DNA from: Candidatus Uhrbacteria bacterium
Lineage (GTDB): Bacteria; Patescibacteriota; Patescibacteriia; UBA9934; UBA11717
DNA: 13,032 nucleotides
Assembly (NCBI GenBank): GCA_003509895.1
Contig: DOMJ01000001.1
Location: 5,515 to 18,546 of the forward strand
Direction: 5' to 3'
This document shows, piece after piece, positions 7,257 to 13,032 of the stretch (its first letter is position 1; each line of letters starts with the position of its first letter). The position numbers and the translations under genes are program-made. The notes beneath the pieces are model-generated. The model was not told where the DNA came from, did no database searches, and was given only the letters and a program-made list of their open reading frames with translations.

Positions 7257-7469
7257 CTACTTTGCTTTGCAACCAGTAAAGGCCGTATAGAGACCGGCAA
7301 CTCCAACAAGAATGTAAACAATCTTCTCAACCATCTCGCTAAACGAGAAAATCCAATTTACGAGGTTAAAGTCCAAAGCCCCTACAAGACCCCAGTTAAT
7401 CGCCCCGATAATAATAAGCGCCCAAATCACCATGTGCATCCCACCATCATTCTTGCAGCAACCCTTCAT
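7257..7469 (-). CDS. DUF378 family small membrane protein
   Basis: 70 residues. After a Cys-rich N-terminus (MKGCCKNDGG) comes a first membrane segment with the DUF378 signature, WALIIIGAINWGLVGALDFNLV (residues 16-37), and then a second, VEKIVYILVGVAGLYTAF (about 47-64). The family (YuzA-like) is widespread, and I know of no established function. ATG 7469 is chosen because the short Cys-rich head before the first helix resembles other small DUF378 proteins; internal ATGs at codons 11 and 13 are alternatives. No Shine-Dalgarno is visible, and the start codon lies inside a 9-bp stem. It is last in the minus-strand series after the unknown membrane protein, 29 bases away, and is followed by a strong terminator. 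Confidence 0.88.
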   Translation of the reverse strand: MKGCCKNDGGMHMVIWALIIIGAINWGLVGALDFNLVNWIFSFSEMVEKIVYILVGVAGLYTAFTGCKAK

Positions 7470-7497
7470 ACATGTTTGTTTATGATTTATGTATGAA
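7465..7497 (-). promoter_or_regulatory. inverted repeat that would hide the DUF378 start codon
   Basis: In the mRNA sense, TTCATACAT (7497-7489) and ATGTATGAA (7473-7465) form a perfect 9-bp stem with an A-rich 15-base loop. The DUF378 start codon (7469-7467) is in the 3' arm. The element fills the gap between the upstream stop (7501-7499) and this start. It lacks a T tract, so it is not a terminator. It could reduce initiation unless ribosomes or a factor open it, or be a DNA operator; this is inference. Confidence 0.5.
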
Positions 7498-7498
7498 T

Positions 7499-7981
7499 TT
7501 ATTCTATATCAATTATCCAGTTCCTAGTAGAGTCTATGTGGAAAAGTCTAACAGACATCTCGTACACGATGCTCGCAATTTCTGCATAGTTAAGCTCGGG
7601 AACGGAAAACGTGAAGGACTCGTTGGGTACCTCAATAATCCCAAATGCTTTTTCTACGGGTACTTGGTAGGCCAATAGGACGTCCAAGGGGTTCTCTCCA
7701 GGATCTGTAAGGGTAAAGATTGTGTGTGTTTGCTGTCCAATGTCTGCCGTAATCACATTCCCAGCAGGATCCGTGACCCGCACGTATTGCTTACCGCGGG
7801 ATCGTGCCTCCTGAATGGCTCGAGGAAGCGTTGTCCCATCTACCTCAGTAATGTGATCTGGCAAATACGAATATGTACCATCCTCGCCATGAGGTGCCAA
7901 TTGACCTTGCTTAAACCAGGAACCAAGCAGTAAGACAATAACCACCAAACCAATGAGAGATAAAATAGATTTTGTTGTCAT
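7499..7981 (-). CDS. unknown single-pass membrane-anchored protein
   Basis: 160 residues. I do not recognise a family. Residues about 5-22 (SILSLIGLVVIVLLLGSW) form one membrane segment, and the rest is a soluble domain probably outside the membrane, with mixed strand-like stretches (GKQYVRVTDPAGNVITADIG, residues 63-82) and an acidic C-terminus ending RNWIIDIE. There are no cysteines and no catalytic motif that I can point to. ATG 7981 lies nine bases after the ftsQ stop, on the same strand, which suggests cotranscription and possibly an envelope or division-related role; that is only context. The reading frame is clean, and its base composition resembles its neighbours. Confidence 0.75.
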   Translation of the reverse strand: MTTKSILSLIGLVVIVLLLGSWFKQGQLAPHGEDGTYSYLPDHITEVDGTTLPRAIQEARSRGKQYVRVTDPAGNVITADIGQQTHTIFTLTDPGENPLDVLLAYQVPVEKAFGIIEVPNESFTFSVPELNYAEIASIVYEMSVRLFHIDSTRNWIIDIE

Positions 7982-7990
7982 ACACGTACG

Positions 7991-8815
7991 CTAGTGATAA
8001 AAGAGTCTATTGGTAAACCGTAGGTCGATATAGGAAAGATCTTCAATGGAAACCAGTCGTCGATCGATCAGGGCTGCGAGCTTTTCTACTTGTGTGTCTA
8101 TACTTTTTTCAATATTTATATAAAGCGTTACACCCGCATCCGTCTTTACGTCCACTCTTCCCTCTTCATCAATAATCGTTGCCGACTGAGGCGTAAGCAT
8201 CGTTTTTTCCTCTAACGCATCAAACAGGGTAACGATATTCTCTAACCAAGCTGGTGCAATAATAGGTTGCCCTTCCCGTATCTCCCCTGCCCGCTCATCG
8301 GTAATGATCGGAATTGAGATGCCGGACTCTAATTCCAGCACAATCCGTGCACGCTCCAGATCATCTACTTGTTCCAGAACCATTCCAAATCGATCCACGG
8401 CATAGAGTTGATCCATCTTGAGCAGGTAAAACGTGCGAATTTTTTCATTCACCTGCACCACCAATGTTCTTCCTTCGCGCTTAGTCGTGACGGTATTAAG
8501 GGGAAACGCGGCCAACAACACGCTCTCGAGAGATGATGCGTCTAAAAAAAACCTATTTCTACGAGGCAGAATCAAAAGCCCTCTCGATCCTAGCCATTCC
8601 TGTGACCGCTGGGTAATCCCATTGGCAATATCGGGAGACGCGCCTTCAACCCTCACGGATCGGATATCAAACAAGGGGCCATAGAGCAGGAGAGCCAATA
8701 ACGCACAAAGACCGATACCAAAACTTACGCGCACGAGGAGCGTACGCGCTGACCCAATCACATTTTGACGAAAATATGGATTTACTCGTCGTTGTCGTTG
8801 CTGCATAAACGCCAT
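7991..8815 (-). CDS. ftsQ: FtsQ/DivIB-type cell division protein
   Basis: 274 residues. Layout: short basic cytoplasmic head (QQRQRRVNPYFRQ), one membrane helix (about 26-47), a POTRA domain starting at FDIRSVRVEGAS (about 49-120), and the FtsQ beta domain ending with SYIDLRFTNRLFYH, a typical family C-terminus. FtsQ sits in the membrane and links early and late divisome proteins (FtsB/FtsL and FtsWI in studied species). The start is ATG 8815 or ATG 8806, three codons in; neither has a clear Shine-Dalgarno. It follows serS after 47 bases and precedes the unknown membrane protein, so ftsQ here is outside a recognisable dcw cluster, at least within this window. Sequence divergence is high, but architecture and both ends fit. 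Confidence 0.85.
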   Translation of the reverse strand: MAFMQQRQRRVNPYFRQNVIGSARTLLVRVSFGIGLCALLALLLYGPLFDIRSVRVEGASPDIANGITQRSQEWLGSRGLLILPRRNRFFLDASSLESVLLAAFPLNTVTTKREGRTLVVQVNEKIRTFYLLKMDQLYAVDRFGMVLEQVDDLERARIVLELESGISIPIITDERAGEIREGQPIIAPAWLENIVTLFDALEEKTMLTPQSATIIDEEGRVDVKTDAGVTLYINIEKSIDTQVEKLAALIDRRLVSIEDLSYIDLRFTNRLFYH

Positions 8816-8862
8816 AAACAGGAACAGCTTTACGGGTCAATCCTCTCATCCATGTGGATAAC

Positions 8863-10131
8863 CTAAAGGCGAGAGACAATAGTTTCCTGTCCGCCCATGT
8901 AGGGTCGCAGAACTTCAGGAATACGGATCGTGCCATCGGATTGCTGATAATTCTCTAAAATAGCGATCAAAATCCGACCAATGGCAAACGCCGTCCCATT
9001 CAACGCATGGACGAGCTGCGTTTTTCCCTCTTTTTTAACGCGTGTCTGAAGACGTCGTGTTTGAAAGTCCGTTGTATTGGATGTTGAGTGTGTTTCTCGA
9101 TAAGCAGCTTGTGCCGGCATCCATGTCTCAATGTCATAGGTGCGTGCCGACGGAGTGCCTGTGTCCATGGCGCAGAGCTTCATGACTCTGTAGGGTAGTT
9201 CCAAACCGTCCATGAGTCGTGTTTGCATGGAAAGAAGAAACTCGTGCTCCTCATCCGAATGTTCCGGATCCGCGTAGGAAAACATTTCAATTTTATCAAA
9301 TTGATGGACACGCAAAATTCCACGCACATCCTTTCCGTAGCTTCCGGCCTCTCGTCGATAACAAGGAGAATAGCCAACGTAGCGCATCGGGAGTTTGCTT
9401 GCAGAAAGAATCTCACCGCTGTGCATGGGACCAACGGATTGCTCCGAGGTACCAATCAGAACAAGATCGTCATTTTTTAAATGATAAATTTCCTCCTCGC
9501 CTCCATGACCCAAGTACCCCATCGCATCCATCATGTCTGTTTTTACCATATGCGGTGTGAGCGCCGGAACAAACTGCTCCTTCAACAACGTATCCATAGC
9601 GTAGTTTAATAGCGCGAACTGCATGCGGGCACCATCACCGAGCAGATAAACAAAACGCGCCCCGGACACTTTTGCGGCACGCTCAACGTCAATAATGCCA
9701 AGAGCCTCTCCTAACTCAAGATGATCCTTTGGCGTAAAATCAAAGGCAGTAGGTTCTCCTATGGTTCTTATGAGCTGGTTGGCAGATTCGTCTGACCCGT
9801 CTGGAACATCATCTCGCAATATATTTGGGTAGTGTTTCAACTCTGCAGACAAAGCAACCTCCACCTCGTGTAAATCGGCCTCCACCTCTTTTACGAGTGT
9901 TCTAACAGACTTTCCTTTTGAAATCAGCGCGTCTTTTTCCTGTTCACCTGCATTTGGAATCATGCTCGCGATCCCATTGCCTTCATTGCGCAATGCCTCC
10001 ACGCGACTCATCAATTCCGCACGCTTACCGATGAATGCCTGCGCAACCTGAATATTAATCACGGCTCCACGTCGCTTATTATTAGCGTCCACTACATTCC
10101 CCTGATCTTGTAGTAATTTTATGTCAATCAT
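8863..10131 (-). CDS. serS: seryl-tRNA synthetase
   Basis: Class II synthetase that charges tRNA-Ser (and tRNA-Sec where present). 422 residues, normal for the family. The N-terminal antiparallel coiled-coil arm that grips the tRNA long variable arm spans about residues 30-105. The core follows with motif 2, CYRREAGSYGKDVRG (residues about 257-271), then RVHQFDKIEMF, and motif 3 near the end, ALNGTAFAIGRILIAILENYQ with IRIPEVLRPYMGG after it. Start ATG 10131 gives the expected MIDIKLLQD head and overlaps the stop of the upstream nucleotidyltransferase gene by an ATGA junction (10131-10128), so the two are probably translationally coupled. No T-box leader is present. Confidence 0.97.
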   Translation of the reverse strand: MIDIKLLQDQGNVVDANNKRRGAVINIQVAQAFIGKRAELMSRVEALRNEGNGIASMIPNAGEQEKDALISKGKSVRTLVKEVEADLHEVEVALSAELKHYPNILRDDVPDGSDESANQLIRTIGEPTAFDFTPKDHLELGEALGIIDVERAAKVSGARFVYLLGDGARMQFALLNYAMDTLLKEQFVPALTPHMVKTDMMDAMGYLGHGGEEEIYHLKNDDLVLIGTSEQSVGPMHSGEILSASKLPMRYVGYSPCYRREAGSYGKDVRGILRVHQFDKIEMFSYADPEHSDEEHEFLLSMQTRLMDGLELPYRVMKLCAMDTGTPSARTYDIETWMPAQAAYRETHSTSNTTDFQTRRLQTRVKKEGKTQLVHALNGTAFAIGRILIAILENYQQSDGTIRIPEVLRPYMGGQETIVSRL

Positions 10132-10565
10132 AAAACGGACAGCTCCTCATCTTGCATCTGCTCAACGATCCTGGTTGTATTAAAAAGGTGTGGCATATAG
10201 GCAGACGCATACGAGCAGGAAATATTGTTGATTCCATGATCTTCCATCCAGGCCATAAGATTCTCCTTAAGCTCATCCTGATCGTAGCCGAGAAGAATGG
10301 CATCCGGTTGATGCTCCGTTAACACGCCATAGCTACCCAACTCCAGGTCTCCGGCAACAGCGGTTGTGACCTCCGATTCACAGCTAATAGCCTCTAGTCG
10401 GTCCTCAAGTTGATTTATAGGAAGTCGACCTTTTAATTCAAGAACGTGTTCATCCCGTGAGACAACGATAATCACTTCTTCACCCATATCAGCTGCTTGC
10501 TGTAATAGATGGCGGTGCCCATCATGAACCACGTCAAAGGTTCCAAATACCATCACACGCTTCAT
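10128..10565 (-). CDS. cytidylyltransferase-like nucleotidyltransferase
   Basis: 145 residues, a single HxGH-superfamily domain. The N-terminus FGTFDVVHDGHRHLLQQA holds the nucleotide-binding HDGH motif (residues 14-17). Then come VSRDEHVLELKGRLP and a C-terminal FNTTRIVEQM in the place of the ISSTxI motif. The family couples CTP or ATP to small phosphorylated substrates: glycerol-3-phosphate in TagD, FMN in archaeal RibL, pantetheine phosphate in CoaD. The KG.LP..QLEDR pattern resembles the TagD/RibL-like branch, but the substrate cannot be read from the sequence. Start ATG 10565 has an A-rich leader without a close Shine-Dalgarno. It is the first gene after the promoter at 10610-10638 and overlaps serS. 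Confidence 0.85.
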   Translation of the reverse strand: MKRVMVFGTFDVVHDGHRHLLQQAADMGEEVIIVVSRDEHVLELKGRLPINQLEDRLEAISCESEVTTAVAGDLELGSYGVLTEHQPDAILLGYDQDELKENLMAWMEDHGINNISCSYASAYMPHLFNTTRIVEQMQDEELSVL

Positions 10566-10609
10566 AGTCTGTTTTTGTTACGATTCAACCTCCCACGACT
10601 CTTGGGGCC

Positions 10610-10638
10610 ACTAAACTCTTATATTAGGCTTCTGTCAA
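10610..10638 (-). promoter_or_regulatory. candidate promoter of the nucleotidyltransferase-serS-ftsQ genes
   Basis: On the minus strand a perfect -35 TTGACA (10638-10633) is followed by 17 bases and TTTAGT (10615-10610), a 4/6 match to the -10 consensus. The implied leader is about 38 bases. A 6-bp dyad, AGGCTT/AAGCCT (10642-10637 and 10631-10626), covers the -35. The weak -10 keeps confidence moderate. Confidence 0.5.
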
Positions 10639-10697
10639 GCCTCTTGAAAACTCTGTTGTGCATCCCCGCCGCCCCTGTTAGACGTCGATAGCGTACG

Positions 10698-10735
10698 TAA
10701 AAATACAGGCCGCGTCAAGGCCTAAAGCCTGTATT
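10698..10735 (-). terminator. rho-independent terminator of greA
   Basis: On the minus strand AATACAGGC (10735-10727) pairs with GCCTGTATT (10710-10702) across a 16-base loop, and the 3' arm runs into TTTTT. The first arm overlaps the greA stop codon (10736-10734). It separates the mrdA-greA unit from the promoter at 10610-10638. Confidence 0.8.
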
Positions 10736-11195
10736 AGTGGATAGATTTTACCGTGTACTGAGCGGCACCAGACGGCGTGTCCACGATAATTGATTCTCCA
10801 ACATGTGCCCCAATAAATGCCTCTCCCATTGGCGACTCGTTACTGATCTTTCCCTCCAAAGGATTCGCCTCGTTGCTTCCTACAACCTGAAACGTCATCT
10901 CTTTTCCCTCCCTCTCTACGAGAAACGTCACCCCAAGATCAATGACCGATCCCCCGGATTGCTGTTGAATGACGACCGAATTTTTTAACGTATCCTCAAG
11001 CGTAATAATACGTTTTTCATTTGTTGCCTGTCTGTCCTTTGCGTCGTGATATTCAAAATTTTCTGAAAGGTCTCCAAGAGACTTTGCATATTCAAGCGTT
11101 GCCGCAATGTCCTTGCGTACGGTTGTTTTGCGTTCAGCGAGCTCATCCAACAGCTCATCAAATTTTTCCTGACTCATGTAGTGTGTATCCGTCAT
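10734..11195 (-). CDS. greA: transcription elongation factor GreA
   Basis: 153 residues from ATG 11195 (MTDTHYMSQEKFDELLDEL), matching the family's YLT.EG..KL head. The frame is open upstream to 11276, but that part overlaps the PBP2 gene and is unlike GreA. GreA inserts its coiled coil into the RNA polymerase secondary channel and stimulates cleavage of backtracked RNA. The coiled coil (about 8-75) carries the tip motif GDLSENFEYHDAKDRQ (residues 40-55) with its acidic Asp and Glu; the C-terminal FKBP-like domain ends with SPMGEAFIGAHVGESIIVDTP. The start is four bases after the PBP2 stop, so the two genes are very likely cotranscribed and perhaps translationally coupled. A terminator overlaps its stop. 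Confidence 0.95.
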   Translation of the reverse strand: MTDTHYMSQEKFDELLDELAERKTTVRKDIAATLEYAKSLGDLSENFEYHDAKDRQATNEKRIITLEDTLKNSVVIQQQSGGSVIDLGVTFLVEREGKEMTFQVVGSNEANPLEGKISNESPMGEAFIGAHVGESIIVDTPSGAAQYTVKSIH

Positions 11196-11199
11196 AGGT

Positions 11200-13032
11200 C
11201 TAATGTTGAAACCACCAATCAAAAATAGTATAAGCGAGCGGAACAGCAACGGTAGAGCCTTCCCCACCTTCTTCAATCAGAATCGTTACGACTAATTCTG
11301 GGTTATCATAAGGAGCAAAGCCGGTAAACCAAGCGTGGTTCTCCTTCTCATTGTGCCATTGCGCCGTCCCCGTTTTACCTGCAACGGGAATAGGCAGTGT
11401 ATTTAAACGTTTTCCCGATCCCTCCGTAACGGTTTGCCGCAGTCCCTCACGAACGATTTCAATCGCCTCGGGGCTTGCCGTGTGCTCGCTTAAAATCCTA
11501 GGGGCAACATCTTGCATTTTTCCTTGTGACTCGTAGCGATCAACAACCTGCGGCGTATAGAGCGTTCCCCCGTTTGCAAACGCTGACGTGTAGGCAGCAA
11601 CTTGCAGAGGAGTGACCAGAATGTCTCCCTGCCCGATCGCAACATGATAGGTGTCACCAATATACCACGGTTCGTTTTTTACCTCATTTTTCCAGAGAGC
11701 ACTTGGAAGAAATCCCGAAGCCTCGTGCGGCACATCTATGCCGAGCGGTTTCCCAAGACCAAAGGACGAGGCGACAGTCATCATCCGATCCAAGCCAAGC
11801 CCTTCAAAATCGAGATATCCACCGCCAATCATATAAAAGAACGTGTTCACAGAATCAGCAAGAGCTTTTCTGACATTGGTCATCCCATGTCCACCCGCCT
11901 TCCAATCCGGAAAATAGAATTGTCCGATACGAATCCCTCCGTTACTCAAGAGCGTTGTGTGCTCTGTAATAACTTCCGCATCAAGAGCGGCAGCCGCAAC
12001 AATCGGCTTAAAGGTTGACCCCGAGGGATATTGTCCGGAGATTGCACGTGAGAAAAGTGGACGTGCCGGGTCTTCCAGAAGGGAACGATACTGTTCCGCA
12101 TCAATTTTGTCCATAAAGAGGTTGCTATCAAACCCGGGATAGGAAACAAGCGCCCGAACCCCCCCGTCTCGCGGGTCCATAACAATAACAGAGGCATTGA
12201 GAATTCCAAGCTCCCTTTGTAGCGTCACGAGTTTTTCCTCAATCATTGATTGCAATGCTGCATCAATATGAAGCATGAGAGTCGCTCCGTCAACGGCATC
12301 GCGCTTTTCCAATATAGACTGCGGCCGCCCGACAGCATCCACTTCCACTCGCCGCTCACCTGGAAATCCCCGCAGGACTTGTTCGTAAGACTCCTCAATA
12401 CCAATTTTACCAATAAGCTCGTTTTGCTTGTATCCGGACTCACTATACTCCTCGTATTCCCGTTCATTCATCGCGCCCGTATATCCCAAAAGTGCAGAAA
12501 GGGTCTTGGACGCGGCACTACTATCGTAGCGACGTACACCAGCCTCAACGCGTACCTGTGGGTATTGTTCCGGCGATGCAAGAACCTCAAGAGCGGCAGC
12601 CGTTGGCATGTTGTGCGTTATCAGAATTTCTTCTCCAAGAGAGCTGCTTGTTAACAACTGATCGTGAAGATCGCGTGCATCCCCTTCCAACAGCGCCGCA
12701 AGACGATCAACAAGCTGTACATAGGCATCTTGATCCAGTAAAGCATCTCGACTCACCCAAAGAGAGAACGCAGGGATATTCTGAACTAGAACGGTTCCGG
12801 CTCGGTCTAAAATCCTTCCCCGGTCTGCAGGGATCACCTCCTCGCGAATACGATTACCTTCAGCGAGTGTATAAAAGGCATTCCCCTGCCAGATTTGCAA
12901 CTGTGCAGACCGCCCAAGTAAAACAAGAAAGATACAAGCCATGCCAATGCCTGCCCATTTCCACCGTGCACCACTTATGGAGGTTCCCATAAAATCCGGT
13001 TCTGCGCGATTACGATAGCTCTGTCCCAACGT
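11200..13032 (-). CDS. mrdA: penicillin-binding protein 2 (elongasome transpeptidase), 5' end outside window
   Basis: Class B PBP that cross-links peptidoglycan during side-wall growth with RodA and MreBCD. Numbering from the TTG at 13029: membrane helix about 24-42, the PADRGRILDRAGTVLV pedestal entry (67-82), and the transpeptidase domain about 270-605 with active-site Ser338 in STFK (338-341), SVN (393-395) and KTGTAQ (552-557). All three penicillin-binding motifs are intact. The frame is open through the right edge. The RNRAEPDF text upstream of ATG 12990 resembles the RIEPDE head that I recall from Patescibacteria PBP2 proteins, so the true start is probably beyond the window; ATG 12990 is the alternative. 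It runs into greA with a four-base gap. Confidence 0.95.
   Translation of the reverse strand, partial: TLGQSYRNRAEPDFMGTSISGARWKWAGIGMACIFLVLLGRSAQLQIWQGNAFYTLAEGNRIREEVIPADRGRILDRAGTVLVQNIPAFSLWVSRDALLDQDAYVQLVDRLAALLEGDARDLHDQLLTSSSLGEEILITHNMPTAAALEVLASPEQYPQVRVEAGVRRYDSSAASKTLSALLGYTGAMNEREYEEYSESGYKQNELIGKIGIEESYEQVLRGFPGERRVEVDAVGRPQSILEKRDAVDGATLMLHIDAALQSMIEEKLVTLQRELGILNASVIVMDPRDGGVRALVSYPGFDSNLFMDKIDAEQYRSLLEDPARPLFSRAISGQYPSGSTFKPIVAAAALDAEVITEHTTLLSNGGIRIGQFYFPDWKAGGHGMTNVRKALADSVNTFFYMIGGGYLDFEGLGLDRMMTVASSFGLGKPLGIDVPHEASGFLPSALWKNEVKNEPWYIGDTYHVAIGQGDILVTPLQVAAYTSAFANGGTLYTPQVVDRYESQGKMQDVAPRILSEHTASPEAIEIVREGLRQTVTEGSGKRLNTLPIPVAGKTGTAQWHNEKENHAWFTGFAPYDNPELVVTILIEEGGEGSTVAVPLAYTIFDWWFQH

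Noticed and set aside
8853..8861. Perfect DnaA box TTATCCACA (minus strand) between serS and ftsQ, suggesting an origin
   Set aside because: It is a single box. Another perfect copy lies inside clpB coding sequence at 1000-1008, showing that isolated matches occur by chance; there is no box cluster, AT-rich unwinding element or dnaA gene nearby.
12492..12992. 166-codon plus-strand open frame opposite the PBP2 gene
   Set aside because: It lies wholly antisense to a well-supported penicillin-binding protein gene, and its translation resembles no protein family.

Overview
The window looks like ordinary chromosome from a bacterium with a streamlined genome. Tight gene packing, ATGA stop/start overlaps, weak or absent Shine-Dalgarno sequences, a DUF378 protein with a Cys-rich N-terminus and the divergent sequences of FtsQ, PBP2 and GreA suggest a Patescibacteria/CPR (Parcubacteria-like) lineage. 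This taxonomic placement is inferred from protein style and gene order; there is no rRNA here. TGA is read as a stop (it ends gltX, the ThpR-like gene and the nucleotidyltransferase gene), so the standard bacterial code fits.

Left part (1-2401, minus strand): the disaggregase gene clpB, cut by the left edge, driven by a good sigma70-type promoter whose -10 lies inside a near-perfect CIRCE (HrcA) operator. This is heat-shock control visible in the sequence. Divergent from it, on the plus strand (2462-6509), runs a compact cluster: a ThpR/LigT-like 2H-phosphoesterase homologue lacking most of its catalytic motifs, a WecG/TagA/CpsF glycosyltransferase interrupted by an in-frame TGA, the glutamyl-tRNA synthetase gene gltX, and a coiled-coil M23 (LytM/EnvC-type) peptidase. 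The cluster ends at a 15-bp-stem terminator that includes the last stop codon.

Middle (6541-7215): about 675 bases without a convincing gene but with several inverted repeats, including a plus-strand hairpin followed by T5 that could end an unannotated small RNA.

Right part (7216-13032, all minus strand): in transcription order, a PBP2 transpeptidase gene (mrdA, 5' end outside the window), greA and its terminator, then after a 168-bp gap with a promoter, a cytidylyltransferase-like gene, serS, ftsQ, an unknown single-pass membrane protein and a DUF378 membrane protein with its own terminator. The window thus combines wall synthesis and remodelling (PBP2, M23 peptidase), division (FtsQ), translation (GltX, SerS), transcription fidelity (GreA) and proteostasis (ClpB). 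I see no mobile element, CRISPR array, tRNA or rRNA, and no clear new multi-gene system. The most notable points are the interrupted wecG, the degenerate ThpR, the CIRCE-promoter overlap, the structured intergenic region and the hairpin over the DUF378 start codon.
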